Source: Spongilla lacustris (Eukaryota; Porifera; Demospongiae; Spongillida; Spongillidae). From it: a stretch of 64,000 bases of DNA. The translations under genes and the position numbers were made by a program. The notes beneath the pieces are model-generated. The model had not been told where the DNA came from, did not search any database, and saw nothing but the letters and a program-made list of their open reading frames with translations. The stretch spans positions 10,007,851 to 10,071,850 of the forward strand of contig OX442419.1 in assembly GCA_949361645.1 (NCBI GenBank), written 5' to 3'. Positions 38,301-48,580 of this stretch are shown here, in pieces; the first letter of the stretch is position 1; each line of letters starts with the position of its first letter.

Positions 38301-40637
38301 GGTTCGTCTTTGGGTCTCCAAAAAATGCACTTGTATTGGTAACTATCAAAGTCCCTTCTGCGTTGACATTATGTGCATCTTCCTTGCCATTCACCAGCCA
38401 CACATCAGGTATGTTTTGTCCAGGCAAAATGCAGCGAAAGCAGGCAGTACTGTTAGGTGCAATATACACCATGTTTGATGTGATATTGTAGTAGTGACCA
38501 GTGCAGTAGGTATCTAAAACAGTAATCATTAAAAGATGCTTTAAAAGTATTCTTTGCACTCACCAAACCGAAATTCCACTTTGGAAGTCGCAATGGGGAT
38601 GCGACTATTATCGTAGGCTGTAACACAAACCTCACAGGATGTTTGTGATGTACATTTTCTGATACTGATAATGTTGTAACTTGATACCGGAGGTAATTTG
38701 TTGTAAAGGCACTGGCAAAATCGATAAATCCACAGTGAAGTAATATTATTGGGATGTGGTGGCTTACAAACCGGCTGCAATGCATACATAATTAATCACT
38801 ATACTGTGACTAGTCTTACTGTACAGAGCCCAGCTGGTAGTGTATTATACCTTGCAGTGGATCAATGGAGGGAGCTGCCTTTTTACAGCTGCCATCCCAA
38901 ATAGCTATTTGTTCCTCATACACCATGCTCAATGGTGATTGAATAACATTCTCTGAGAATGTAGAATTTGAAGCAATGGTGGTGTAAAAAGGTTAAGGTA
39001 GTTTTGTACAAGGTCGTTTGTAATAATGTGTGAAGAATTATAATTATATTTGTAATAAATAAATATAGCTTAGCTAGCAGGCCAGCTGGATAGCCCGAGC
39101 ATTGTCCTGCATTAAGGTCAGGCTTAGTCTACTATACATGTCCTGCGTCACTCCGGATTTATTTCAAATAACGCACCAAAAATGCACTTGTTATTAAGTC
39201 CACACAACACCAAGACCCCTACCTAGGATGGCTTGGGCAATGGACCTTGTCCAGGTGAGGTTCATCTTGCTGCAAGCGTCATGGGTGACCTTGCTCCCAC
39301 AAGCGCAAAGGTGTTGACTGTAGGTGTCAACTGCTAAGGGTAGGATCCTACAACTATAACAGTCCTACATTTGCAAATAGGCTTCTTCATTTGCAAATTC
39401 AGGACTGTGAGTGTAGGATCCTACCAAATTTCACTTTAACATACTGTACCTTGTTTCCTTGCTTTTTGCACCACCAATCCTACATCCCACCAATCACTTT
39501 CTCGATAGAGAAGTTTTTGATTTACTTGTAGTAATAATATAGTGCATGTGGATGAGCTGTGTAAGTTGTATCATTCCCTTTTTGCTGTGCGCAATATTTT
39601 TCAATATCATAGGATCTAGTTATGTGCTTTAAAATAGTGAAAAAACTTGTTGACCTTGATGCATCAGATTTTTTCCACATAAACTTGTCACCTTATACAA
39701 CAAGAGGGAACTCCATCAAACTTAGTCCTCTAACAACACCACATCACAATTACCGTGCAAATTTCTTTTCAGTTAGAATCATACCGATTTGGAACTCACT
39801 GCCTGACACTGTTGTTAAATCATCCTCAGAAAGAACGTTTAGGTTAATGCTGAACAATGTTGATTTATCTATTTTTTGTAAATGCTACGCATTTTAGGGG
39901 CAGTATACAAGTGCATATCTAATATATGCCATTACTTGCCTATGTGTATATCACATGCACATGAAATTATTATTATTATTATTATTATAGAGGTCTTTCC
40001 ATAGGGTGTGGCAATGCAAAACAGTAGTGTATCATAACGGAATCATAATGGAAACATACATGTATGCTATACCTAACGATGACATCATTGGGTGGCAAAA
40101 TCTAATATCTATGGCAAACTGAGAAACGCAAAAACAACATAAGTTATAAACCACTCGCCATGCACTGCTTCTGTAGAGTATAATATGCTACCTAAAATTA
40201 TACCCTGGCTGACGACCAGGCTCGGGCCTCCAATTAATGGCAAGCTAGCGAATGATCGAACGCCTTTTCAAATTTGCATGCACATGCACATATCTACATC
40301 ACTACATGCACACAATAGCCCGCGGCCCTGCTGTGGCCGCTCGGCCACATAGGATCCGAAAATATAGCAATGAGTACAATGAAACACTTACATTACCACC
40401 CGGACATGTTGACGGATTCATACAACTAGCGGAGATCTCGATTTCCTGTACATTTTGGAAGTTCCAATTCAGTTGTATGGCCGAGGATTGTAGTGTTACA
40501 GTGGCGTCTGCAATAAATAAATGCAGATTCCGATACGTAGGAGCTAGAACATTTTTCTTGTGTAAACACAACAGGACGTATGTAAAAGTATACGTGCAAA
40601 TATGGGTAAGCCAACCAGAAAGTGAACGTGCAAGCAT
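27872..40637 (-). CDS. Ig-domain receptor with repeated Gly-Tyr-Ile tail (copy A)
   Basis: Minus-strand exons: 40392-40637, 38564-38774, 38238-38513, 33394-33690, 30729-30810, 29969-30017, 27872-29359. They have GT-AG ends, agree in phase and total 2649 nt (882 residues). Residues 1-82: a start with a hydrophobic stretch that may be a signal peptide, then a segment with two Cys. 83-152: Cys-rich. 153-244: Ig-like with W.VNG and several N-glycosylation sites. 245-343: a clearer Ig domain with Cys about 50 residues apart and DTGVYVC. 344-370: one membrane helix rich in Ile/Val/Leu. 371-387: juxtamembrane. 388-882: cytoplasmic tail with eight GY[ICV] motifs. Phase-1 borders of the Ig exons are usual for Ig genes. 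Some tail motifs fit the ITIM pattern (L-x-Y-x-x-I), so SH2-type phosphotyrosine signalling is a reasonable guess. No kinase or other enzyme domain is seen. Confidence 0.75.
29560..29968. repeat. Intronic minisatellite (about 33 bp)
   Basis: Imperfect tandem units built on TTAGATGGAAGAGCTAGTTAACACACATACATCA fill the intron between the juxtamembrane and tail exons of receptor A. A related but shorter array lies at 47740-48055 in copy B, where it runs into the deletion that removed the juxtamembrane exon. Confidence 0.8.
30729..30810 (-). CDS. Transmembrane exon of receptor A
   Basis: An 82-nt exon (phase 1 in, phase 2 out) encodes a membrane helix, VTAIIAPLVTTAPIVIIIC followed by VVLLGIQR. 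The Arg at its end and the charged residues in the next exon (RYFANIDKQE) mark the cytoplasmic side. Copy B has the same exon at 48364-48445 with conservative changes only. Confidence 0.8.
31511..32480. other. Intron of receptor A; no gene recognised
   Basis: AT-rich intronic sequence. Short open frames on both strands at 31847-32266 have no recognisable domain. Runs of G and C occur at 32110-32130 and 32228-32250. This part is absent from copy B. Confidence 0.5.
32483..32750. mobile_element. Small G/C-run MITE-like element
   Basis: The ends are roughly inverted (CATAGG..GGGGGGCAACTGTCCCC on the left; GACAATTGTCCCCC..CCTATGA on the right). Between them the word CCCCTCACTTTT and its inverse AAAAGTGAGGGG alternate, making nested hairpins. 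There is no coding potential. The boundaries are approximate and I could not identify a target duplication. Confidence 0.45.
32789..33368. repeat. 33-bp minisatellite, left block
   Basis: Tandem units of 33 bp made of the parts GTACTAGTGTACATGCAC and ACACATGTGTTAGTG. Because 33 is a multiple of three, long repeats of VLVYMHTH-type peptides appear on the plus strand and CACTLVPLTHV-type peptides on the minus strand; these are not genes. The block ends about 25 bp before the donor side of the Ig exon of receptor A. Confidence 0.95.
33394..33690 (-). CDS. Canonical Ig-domain exon of receptor A
   Basis: A 297-nt exon with phase 1 at both ends, the arrangement that allows an Ig domain to be duplicated or shuffled without a frameshift. 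It encodes an I/V-set-like domain: YTIKC with the first Cys, then about 50 residues later the DTGVYVC motif with the second Cys, ending in a RQLNLTVQ strand. The usual Trp after the first Cys is replaced by Leu. Several N-x-T/S sites are present. The exon is flanked on both sides by the 33-bp minisatellite and has no counterpart in copy B. Confidence 0.85.
33738..36965. repeat. 33-bp minisatellite, right block (3.2 kb)
   Basis: About a hundred units of the same 33-bp repeat as on the other side of the Ig exon. A higher-order pattern is visible: a variant with CATGTAAACACACAGG recurs near 34845, 35228, 35322, 35546 and 35866. The end (36833-36965) carries three copies of a related ~49-bp unit containing ACTAATAAAACCAACT. 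Units are rich in self-complementary words (ACTAGT, TGTACA, ACATGT). Confidence 0.95.
36966..38237. other. Intron of receptor A; no other gene seen
   Basis: AT-rich sequence between the two Ig-like exons. Short open frames (for example 37508-37774 minus) lack recognisable domains and splice support. Confidence 0.5.
38238..38513 (-). CDS. First Ig-like exon of receptor A
   Basis: A 276-nt exon with phase 1 at both ends. The encoded segment has an early Cys, a C-F-R-C pair and a W-L-V-N-G strand typical of Ig-like folds, a late Cys in LECGNK, and several N-x-T/S sites. It is more diverged from the Ig consensus than the exon at 33394-33690. It joins in frame to the Cys-rich exon 38564-38774, which ends with CEVCVTAYDNSR...VEFRF. 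Confidence 0.7.
38564..38774 (-). CDS. Cys-rich extracellular exon of receptor A
   Basis: A 211-nt exon (phase 0 in, phase 1 out) encoding about 70 residues with six Cys. Its frame joins directly to the first exon (40392-40637, phase 0 out) and to the Ig-like exon at 38238-38513. A second frame is also open across this exon, but only the chosen one fits the phases on both sides. Confidence 0.6.
39340..39515. repeat. Copy of a dispersed repeat (MITE fragment)
   Basis: A segment with TCCTACATTTGCAAATAGGC, a run TTTAACATACTGTACCTTG and the end CACTTTCTCGATAGAGAAG recurs at 49930-50057 plus 59843-59890 (copy B, split by the Ty3 insertion) and, in both orientations, at 43270-43395 and 44245-44405. 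It is a non-coding dispersed repeat, probably a MITE. Confidence 0.65.
39613..39990 (+). mobile_element. 5'-truncated LINE insertion (3' end of ORF2)
   Basis: A 378-bp insertion is absent from copy B, where the empty site reads ATCATAGAGGTC near 59980. It is flanked by ATAG (39609-39612 and 39987-39990). The reading frame 39622-39897 gives a LINE reverse-transcriptase C-terminus (..YTTRGNSIKL..NFFSVRIIPIWNSLPDTVV..), the conserved tail of CR1/Jockey-like elements. It ends in an (ATT)n tail, as LINE 3' ends often do. The insertion postdates the A/B duplication. Confidence 0.8.
40392..40637 (-). CDS. First coding exon of receptor A
   Basis: The exon runs from ATG (40635-40637) to a GTAAGT donor at 40391. 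The homologous exon in copy B (60374-60637) is open over its full length and differs by two in-frame additions (+3 residues near residue 17 and +3 near residue 64). Indels in multiples of three are expected if the sequence was constrained as protein. The N-terminus has a hydrophobic stretch (TYTFTYVLLCL) that may be a signal peptide, and the end has two Cys (SCMNPSTCPGGN). Confidence 0.65.
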
Positions 40638-40672
40638 TTATTTTAATGTAGCAAGCTATACGTGTACTTAGT

Positions 40673-40744
40673 AGTCTGACGTAGCTAGCTATACACCCTC
40701 GTGCTTTGCGGAGGCGCGAGGGTGTGCATGTGGCTACGTCAGAC
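40673..40744. promoter_or_regulatory. Hairpin with paired TGACGTA sites upstream of receptor A
   Basis: GTCTGACGTAGC (40674-40685) and GCTACGTCAGAC (40733-40744) form an inverted repeat, with a second inner stem CACCCTCG / CGAGGGTG. The structure starts about 40 bp upstream of the receptor start codon. TGACGTA is a CRE/ATF-like half site. Copy B keeps it at 60674-60738 with a shorter loop and one change in the inner stem. It could be a promoter element or a tiny MITE. Confidence 0.45.
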
Positions 40745-41972
40745 CAAGCATGTTCAGCATGGTTTTTAAAGACATTGTAGTACATGTACGCGGCAACGAT
40801 CACGTCGTGAACATTCGCGCTTGCATGAACAAAATCTATAGCATCTTTAAAAAAGAAGAAGTTCATTGTTGATTGATGCAATGGTAACAAACATGTCTAT
40901 ATAGAATAACTTGTAGGGCGTAGTCCAACCTTCGCGTTTTAGCGGAATCAAGCCATGTACATGAGCTATTTATTACCTACGTGGGTTTTATCACGCCCAC
41001 ATGCAGATGGCATCTTGCATGGACCGCCAAAATGCAAAGACGCCCAACGATTGAAGCTCGTGGTTTCTACGGAATACCAATTAACTGCCTATTATGAATA
41101 TACTGTGGTACATGTAGTTATTTAGGCCAACACAACAACAAAAATATATTCATACAGTGTATATATATAGGTCCAGAGATGACATGCACGTGCACACTGT
41201 GGATCGCTACTATAGTATAGATATTAAAGTAACTTTAATATCTATGCTACTAGTATGAAAGGCGCATTTCCATTTTGTATCAGTGCTAAAATACATCATC
41301 ATGCTGTATCAGCGCACTGTGCCTACAATTGCAGCCGAAGTAGATGAAAGGCGCATTTCCCGTTTGTATTTACAGTACATCCACATGCATGCACTCATGC
41401 CGCGTTGTATATATGCGATCGTGCATGTACAAAATGAACGCACTGTACCTACAATCATTAGTGGAGCCTTCGCAGGCGAAGACAAATGGCACCATCAGAA
41501 AGGCGACAAGGAGATCGAAACCCAAAGCCATCGTCTTAATCTTAACGAATATAGGGTCTATACTGACGTATATTACGGTATTTATACTTTATTTGGAAGG
41601 GAAAAACATTGCGGTACATGTACGTGCATCTGCATGTAACGAGATATTTCCTTTCGCCTAACGGGCTGATATATAATTATCATGTTACATGTTTGCGGTT
41701 ACGCCTGCCTGCCCGGTAGCGTACGACATCATACCTCAGACTCGGAGGGCATGCATATGCATATTTGGATGTTCTACCCAACTTACAGGCATCCTCGCTT
41801 GCAAATATGAATCAAGGTGTGTCTCCACGAGACACTATAGCCAGCCCAGGGTACTCAGTCGGTGTATATATGCATGCATATACATTAATGTTATATTAAT
41901 ACATAAAATACAAAGGAATAAAAAACATACTCAGGCACATGCACACACGTACAGTAATAGCACATACAAATT
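40745..41972. other. Upstream region of receptor A; no gene recognised
   Basis: This region is conserved with 60739-61967 in copy B, including scattered small indels. Open frames at 41283-41661 and 41689-41982 (and the matching ones in B) are not maintained in register between the copies and have no known domain. A partial internal repeat around 41265-41360 contains GAAAGGCGCATTTCC. Confidence 0.5.
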
Positions 41973-42300
41973 CTATTCATAAGCTGATGTGGGTAGCTCA
42001 GCCCCATCATCCATGTGAACTGCACTCCTCCATTTCACTCTGCTTCATCTTATGCACAGATTTGTAGCTCTTAGTATAGCAAATGCCAACGTCGCCCTTA
42101 CCCATCCGGTCACTTCACTTAGTGGTTTTCCCACTTCAATGCTATTTTTGTTGCTAAAAGCTTCATCGCAGAGTTAGTTTCACGAGCAAAGACATCATCA
42201 ATTGAGGTGACAAAAGGGGTGAAAGATGCATGTCTAGCCTCAACAGCATCCAGGTATTTCTTCAGTTGTCTTCTCATTCTCAGCTGATGGGAGAACAGAA
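41973..42300 (-). pseudogene. Remnant of a retroelement-type ORF, C-terminal end (copy A)
   Basis: On the minus strand, a segment reading LLATKIALKWE is followed, after a frame change and stops, by TLAFAILRATNLCIR and KWRSAVHMDDGAELPTSAYE before a stop near 41973. Blocks of the form FAILRATNLCxRGSR occur at the C-terminus of retroelement-associated proteins in cnidarians (from memory; family not certain). Stops and frameshifts show it is dead. Copy B has the same remnant at 61968-62520, further interrupted by a MITE. Confidence 0.45.
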
Positions 42301-43253
42301 TCAACAGTGCGGCTAGTATATGACTCCATGCATGACATGAATATCAAGTAATGCCTCAGTCTGGGCAGCCCACAATCCTGTCACACCAAGATCAGCTACC
42401 AAGGCAGCTAGGAAGACATCTCACATGCAGGATCAGCGTCTCTCACAATTGGTTCTCTAGCTTAAATAAATAATTATATGCGTGCCGATAAACGGCATTA
42501 ATTCAGACCCTTTTACTGAAAACACGTGATTCAGTATGCATGCATATTTCATGTGACGTGTTCAGTTAATGACTTCATGCTAGTTATACGTTAATGAATT
42601 CATCCGCGGTGCTTAACGAGGCGCCGGCTATTCCACGGCGGATACGATCTGATGTACTTCTTATGCTATATAGCTATACTCCCCATGCAGTTCATATCTA
42701 TGACGACCACACACACAGCGCGTTGACCAGCGAACTATAAATACATGTTACATCATAGATGCTATATCTATGGTTACATGTATCACGCAGCCCCTCATTG
42801 CAGATATGTGCATATATAGCTCCGCGATGGATACGATGCTAGCTCTCCCTAACTCTCCCTTCTCCGGCATGTGCATCAGAGTGCATCTTGGGGTCTACAG
42901 CTGTTCTGGTTTGGTGTCCCTCCAAATAAGGCCATGCAGCATTACTGGGGCTACTACGAGTAACCCTCACATATTGGCCTGCACACATGCATGAAATCTT
43001 TTCCAGCAAGTAATGACTGGCAATGGAGACATGGCATGGCTTGCTCCAGCAGCCCCCCTATAGAGCATGGCTTGCTTACCCAGCTTGTTGCTTTAAGGAT
43101 ATCAGCCATCTTATGATGCCAATCAGTTAGTTATAAGTACTAGCTAGTAAAGCAAGCAGGTCCACTCTTTGTTAGGATCTGGTGCATGGTGTACGGTATG
43201 AAGTGACTTCTGCTTATACGGCATCTATTGACCATACCAGATGGCGTTTAGCG
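42301..43253. other. Distal part of copy A; no gene recognised
   Basis: Non-repetitive sequence shared with 62520-63629. Small open frames (42770-42994 plus) are not conserved in register in copy B. Confidence 0.5.
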
Positions 43254-43269
43254 TCCCTAACATCAAAAT

Positions 43270-43973
43270 AAATCAAACCCTTCTCTATCGAGAAAGTGAT
43301 TGGTGGTATGTAGGATTGGTGGTATGTAGGATTGGTGGTGCAAAAAGCAAGGAAACAAGGTACAGTATGTTAAAGTGAGGTTTGGTAGGATTCTTGGCAC
43401 TTATGCAGTTCCCCCCCCCCCCCCCCCCCCCCCCCCACACACACACTTTAATATTACGTTTACGTAATGTTTGTATGTTTATAATGATATTAACCACCTG
43501 CTGGCTGTTGCTACATGTACTGTTTCTGTCCCTCCGCTTCTTCCTACTGTCGTTGTTGTTAGTTGTGTAGTTAGTTTTAAAGTTGCTTTTATGTCCAGTA
43601 GACCGTCGTGGATGCCGCTACGCTTTCTGCCGATAATTCGCCAACATATATGCACCGGGAACTACTATAATATCGGTCGGACCTTTGGGCGGCATACAAC
43701 AAGCTAGGAACACAACGATACCAGCATCTTACCGTTAGCCATTATTACATACAATGCAACTTTCGTCAACTTTAAGTAACAGAGTTCTTTACAGGAGGGG
43801 AGGGTTCCCCTCCCTCACCCTCCCCTTTTTATTTCATTTCATGGTGTGTTGGTTACGTCCGTTATTTAGTAAAAAGAAAGTGGGGAGGGTGAGGGAGGGG
43901 GTACCCCTCCCTCTTACATAAAGAGTCAAATTACACTATAGTCCCACATGCATTACGTAAACGCAATAATTAA

Positions 43974-44005
<32 letters not shown>

Positions 44006-44410
44006 GGGAACTGCATAAGCTATAACAGTCCTACATTTGCAAATAGGCTTACACGATTCCCAGAAGGTGTCCCGCAAAGAATTGTGCCTGATGATTGAGT
44101 CGCCTGGCCCTCCACTTTTACAAGTACGAGCTAGTCACACAAGAAACGAATAATAATGAGATTCATAGTTATTTTTATGAGCATGTTTTACAATTGTACA
44201 AACAGTTCAGGGCTGGCCACATGTTCACATAAATGACTTTTTAGTTTACCGAATTTGCAAATAGGCTTCTTCATTTGCAAATTCAGGACTGTGAGTTGTA
44301 GGATCCTACCAAGCCTCACTTTAACATACTGTACCTTGTTTCCTTCCTTTTTGCACCACCAATCCTACATACCACCAATCACTTTCTCGATGGAGAAGTT
44401 TTTTGATTTA
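43270..44410. mobile_element. Nested foldback MITE pair between copies A and B
   Basis: The outer inverted repeat pairs 43270-43395 (TTCTCTATCGAGAAAGTG...) with 44280-44405. Inside it a second element (about 43402-44021) has ends TTATGCAGTTCCCC and GGGGAACTGCATAA, each next to a ~20-30 base C or G run, an (AC)n run and TTACGTAA. No coding sequence is present. The centre has the hairpin GGGGAGGG..CCCTCCCC near 43797-43825. Confidence 0.6.
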
Positions 44411-44422
44411 CTTGTGTATATA

Positions 44423-45250
44423 CCCGGGTGTCCACGAAAGAACGCAACGCTTTTAAAAGAATATAATTCCTTAATGGGGTTATCACTCTAAATGAATTTA
44501 TGAATATACAGTGAGTAAGGTAGGCAAATATGAACTGCATTATTAAAATTGGATTACCATTAATAATTTGAAAGATACCTTGCAATTAATTAATGTAACA
44601 CAATAATGTACGACAACTTTTTAATAAGTGTGAGATTTATAAACTGCACATAAACTTTGATGGAAGTTTGAAAAAGTATGAAACTTCATTGGCGTTTTAC
44701 TAGTTAATTTCAAAACAAAGCATCAAAACTTGAAAATGCTAAAAGACCACTACAATTTTAATGAACTTTGAGTTTTAATAACACACCACTACATAATTCA
44801 ATACAAAATAAAATGGTGTTTCTTGCTTCATTTAATAATTGAATAATTAGTGGTTGTGATTAAAATTGGTTAAACCTTAGCAGCTTTAACCTTAATAATT
44901 TATAAGCAAATTATGGTCTTAAATGATAATAACTCACTATTGTACTCAGTAACTTGAAATCAATGCTGGTCCACTGCATATTCAAATATTCCATTACTTA
45001 TTAACGGTTATTAAAATCAATTATTTCTAACCTTATTCTTGAATAATTTTGATAATCGAGGGTTTTGAATATTTTGATAATCAAGGGTTTTGATTTAATT
45101 ACTTAACCGCTTAGAATAATTTAAATCTAATTGAACTTGTAGTACTTGCCTAAGTACTGTAACATATGTTCAAAAAATTAAATGGTTAGTTAACTGTAAT
45201 CCTGAGCTATAGTGATTTCAAAGCGTTGCGTTCATTTGTGGACACCTGGT
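44423..45250. mobile_element. Non-autonomous TIR element (CCGGGTGTCC family)
   Basis: The ends are CCCGGGTGTCCACGAAAGAACG and CATTTGTGGACACCTGG, flanked by TA. The first ~25 bases match the ends of the element at 19803-27596, but the interior is unrelated and very AT-rich, with no coding sequence. It is about 830 bp. Confidence 0.75.
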
Positions 45251-45349
45251 ATATATATCTCAGCTTGAATTCCATGTCTTCAAGATAAAATTATTTGTTT
45301 ATTGCTAACTCAATGAATGCAATAGTCATTATTATTATGCACTCATCCT

Positions 45350-45565
45350 CCCTTCATCCCTCCCTTCCTCCAACCTCACCCCTCCCTTCCTCCAACCTCA
45401 CCCCTCCCTTCCTCCAACCTCACCCCTCCCTTCCTCCAACCTCACCCCTCCCTTCCTCCAACCTCACCCCTCCCTCCAACCTCACCCCTCTCTTCCTCCA
45501 ACCTCACCCCTCCCTTCCTCTAACCTCACCCCTCCCTTCCTCCAACCTCACCCCTCCCTTCCCAG
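45350..45565. repeat. 22-bp pyrimidine minisatellite
   Basis: About ten units of CCCTCCCTTCCTCCAACCTCA, an almost pure polypyrimidine strand. The open frame 45295-45714 across it is a by-product of the repeat. Such tracts can form triplex DNA. Confidence 0.9.
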
Positions 45566-46031
45566 GATCTGGAGGATGGTGGGTCATCGTCATGTTATGT
45601 CCTCTGACAGAGGAAGGTCATGGATCCTCTTACTGCTACTGGCCTACAGAGGAAGGAGCAGCTGTCTTCTGTCATGAGGATATTCACCATCAGGAAAAAA
45701 AATGTCTGTTTTAAATTGCCAGCTTAAAATTGACACTGGTGTTTGGTTTTCTGTTTCTGAGTTGAATTTAGTAAGATAGAAAGGTAGCTATAGATGCCAG
45801 CTGTGCATGCATAAGAATGATCCCTAACGCTCTTATGCAGAATAAGGTAACAGTTGTTGTTTACAAAAGTGGTTAAATTGTGGTCAGTTCATAAATAAGT
45901 TTTACTGGAACATCCCCCCCCCCCCCCCCCCCCCCCCCCAAGAAACAGCAGTTTAATGAATTGGTATAGAACGACTCTTGTTATGAAAATTAGGTCTTTG
46001 TATAACCATTGCACGTCCAATTACACTTTTA

Positions 46032-47534
46032 TTAGACAATGTAGTCAAACATATCATGTTCACTGCTCTCAAGTGAACTGCATGTGTTTGGAGAAGCAAT
46101 GTAGCCTTGGATGTCAGCACCATACACTGGCGGCATTGTCATCACATCAGAATATGGTGAATATGGTGATGTGTCCTCGACATCCACTGTTACTGGTACC
46201 TCTGGATCACTACACATCAGTGTGCCTATCTTCAACATGCCATTTGCCTGCTCAGTTACAATGACTGAAGAGTTTGCCATTTCGTGATGTGCTTCCATGT
46301 GTGTGGTGCAGTTTGTCTGTTCACTCAGATAATTTTCACTGCAAATGGTTGATCCGATCTCAGAAATTCCAATGTAACCCATAGCAACCTTATGTTCACA
46401 ACTGAAGGGCAATTCAGAATCAGTTTTTGAGTCCTCGCATGTATCATCTCTTACAATAACTTGCTTGGAATCAATGTAACCAAATCCAATATTGCATTGT
46501 GCTGGGCTGTAGTCCGATGTATTGCTTCCAAGTGTGCCGCGTGATGGAGTTATGTCAGCACCAAACAATTGTGTTTTCATACCTGTATTGGAACCACCAA
46601 ATTTGATTGTAAGTTTTCCTAATGTGGCAGACATTGGTTCAATTGGTTCATCTGCATTGCTGTGCCACACTGTACCTCCATCCAAAGGATAGCCTGGTTC
46701 TACAGTCACGATATCTGGGGTGTTTTCAGATTGGTTCGTTGCCATGGCACTAGATTGGAAATTTGTGGTGCAAGCTGACTCATCTGCCAGCTGATTTTCA
46801 CTGCAAACACCTGAGCTGACCTCAGGAATTGCAGTGCAGTCTAAAGCAACGCTCTGGTCACAGTTGTAACTTAATGGCCACTCTGTGTCCATTGTGGGGT
46901 CCTTGTGTGTATAACTTTGATCGTGAGTCACTTGCTTAGAGTCAACATAACCTGACACAAGTGAGCACGGTTGTTTGCTGTGGTCAGTGCAGTCAAATGT
47001 GTTGGCTTCAGTGTTCAGGATTGTCCCACACACTTGTGAAGAAGCAACGTAGCCTTGCATTTCAGCACCCTGCAACCCTTAACTTATATCTGAATCGCAG
47101 GTTTTGATTGTGCAATACCCAGCCCTGATAACAGGAGGCACACCACTCTGCCACAATGTGCCTTTCTTCAATAGGCTGCTTGGCTCTGCAGTCACAATGG
47201 CTGCAGTGTCTTCAGGTGGGGTATTGCCTTGAACATCAGATTCAAAATTTGTAGAACATGCATACTCTTTATCTTTATGCACATGAGGGTCACTGCAAAT
47301 AGCTGATCTGACATCAGGAATTGCAATGTACCCAAGAGCAACCTGCTCACTGCTTGAGGATACTGCAGCAGTGTTGGAGTCCAGGCATGCTGTACTGTTG
47401 TTTCCTGCATGGTGCGGTAAGTCCCCTCTCTCATCCATTGTAGTATCAACTTGTGCAGGTGCTTCCAGCTTATCTAGATGTGAAGTAATGGACGAAATGC
47501 TTAACATTTTCCACATGGTGGTGTGATCCTTAAT
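46032..47534 (-). pseudogene. Tail exon of receptor B with one premature stop
   Basis: Closely similar to the tail exon of copy A over its full length. The stop at 47076-47078 arises where copy A reads AGA TCT GGG and copy B reads AGT TAA GGG. The 347 codons after the stop are open. Differences from A include in-frame indels (an extra GMKTQ-like stretch near 46580; loss of a few residues near 47217; a repeated YSPYS), which suggests protein-level constraint until recently. Confidence 0.75.
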
Positions 47535-48445
47535 CTGAAACAAAATCGGTCAATTACAAAACAAATGTATATCACAAAAAATGCATTATTGATTATCTTT
47601 GGACACAGCTGAATCAACATTTCCTTCAGTGAATTCCATTTCAGTTCAAGTATTGTGGTACTCGTGTATGTACCAACTAATAATGTGTATTGGAATGTAT
47701 ATGTTATGACATGTAGCAAAATTCAAATTTTATAGATGGAAGGGCCAATTTAACTAGATGAACCAGTTAACACACCTGTCAACGCATATGATTAGATGGA
47801 CGAGTTAAACACACATGATTAGATGGAATAGTTAACACACACCAGTTAATATACACATTTATGAAAAGTTAACACACAACATTACATAAACTGGTTAACA
47901 TACATCATTGGATGGACTGGTTAACACATATTAATTGGAAGAGCTACATTATTAGATGGACCAGTTGCAGTTAACACACATGGAAGAGCTAGTTAACACA
48001 CATACATCATTAGATGGAAGAGCTAGTTAACACATGTACATCATTAGATGGAAGAGATTAATTAAGTCTGTGGTGTTTGCTCTCACCAAGGTTAGGTTGA
48101 GCCTGCCATAAAGTTCTGCTAGCTAGCACCACTGACTGTTGCCTGCATGCATTGTATTAATAATTCCATTACACTTGGCATGTGACGTTTAATTTTGCAC
48201 CATAATATACTTTTCCGTGGAGAAATGACACCATATGAAGTGACAGATATAATTTTCCTTTTGGAAGATATATTAGCCTTCTCTATGGAGTCATTATTAA
48301 AAATAAGATTAAAACCATAAGCCTGGTTTTGTCAGTCAATGTAAAAATAATATGCAAACCTACCTTTGAATCCCAAGTAACACAACACAGATAATGATAA
48401 TCACGATTGGTGCAGTAGTAACAAGTGATACAATTATCACAGTAA

Positions 48446-48580
48446 CTGTATGAGGACAGAGCATACATAATGTGGTAGTGTATGAGGACAGAGCATACAT
48501 AATGTGTTAGTGTATGAGGACAGAGCATACATAATGTGGTAGTGTATGAGGACAGAGCATACATAATGTGGTAGTGTCTG
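48446..48580. repeat. 32-bp intronic minisatellite in copy B
   Basis: Four units of TGTATGAGGACAGAGCATAC followed by ATAATGTGGTAG directly next to the membrane exon acceptor. Copy A has a single unit here, so the array expanded after the duplication. It overlaps the end of the intron next to the acceptor site. Confidence 0.85.

Larger units (their letters stand above)
27599..43253. repeat. Segmental duplication, copy A
   Basis: This segment is paralogous and collinear with 45812-63629. Shared landmarks include the start (AAGAATGATC near 27601 and 45813), the receptor tail, the membrane exon, the first receptor exon, and the end (GACCATACCAGATGGCGTTTAGC near 43235 and 63606). Copy A contains the Ig exons and minisatellite block (about 31511-38990), which are absent from B, plus a LINE fragment absent from B. 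Confidence 0.85.

Noticed and set aside
38851..38940. Possible extra exon upstream of the Cys-rich exon of receptor A
   Set aside because: It has an open frame and a GTATAA donor, but it would leave one base over and produce a stop at the next exon; the chosen model joins 40392 directly to 38774 in phase.
40252..40671. 139-codon plus-strand frame opposite the first receptor exon
   Set aside because: The minus-strand frame is the one kept in both duplicates with in-frame indels and a GTAAGT donor; the plus frame is its shadow and is not kept in copy B.
45295..45714. 139-codon frame with Pro/Leu/Ser repeats
   Set aside because: It is generated by the 22-bp pyrimidine minisatellite and has no support outside it.
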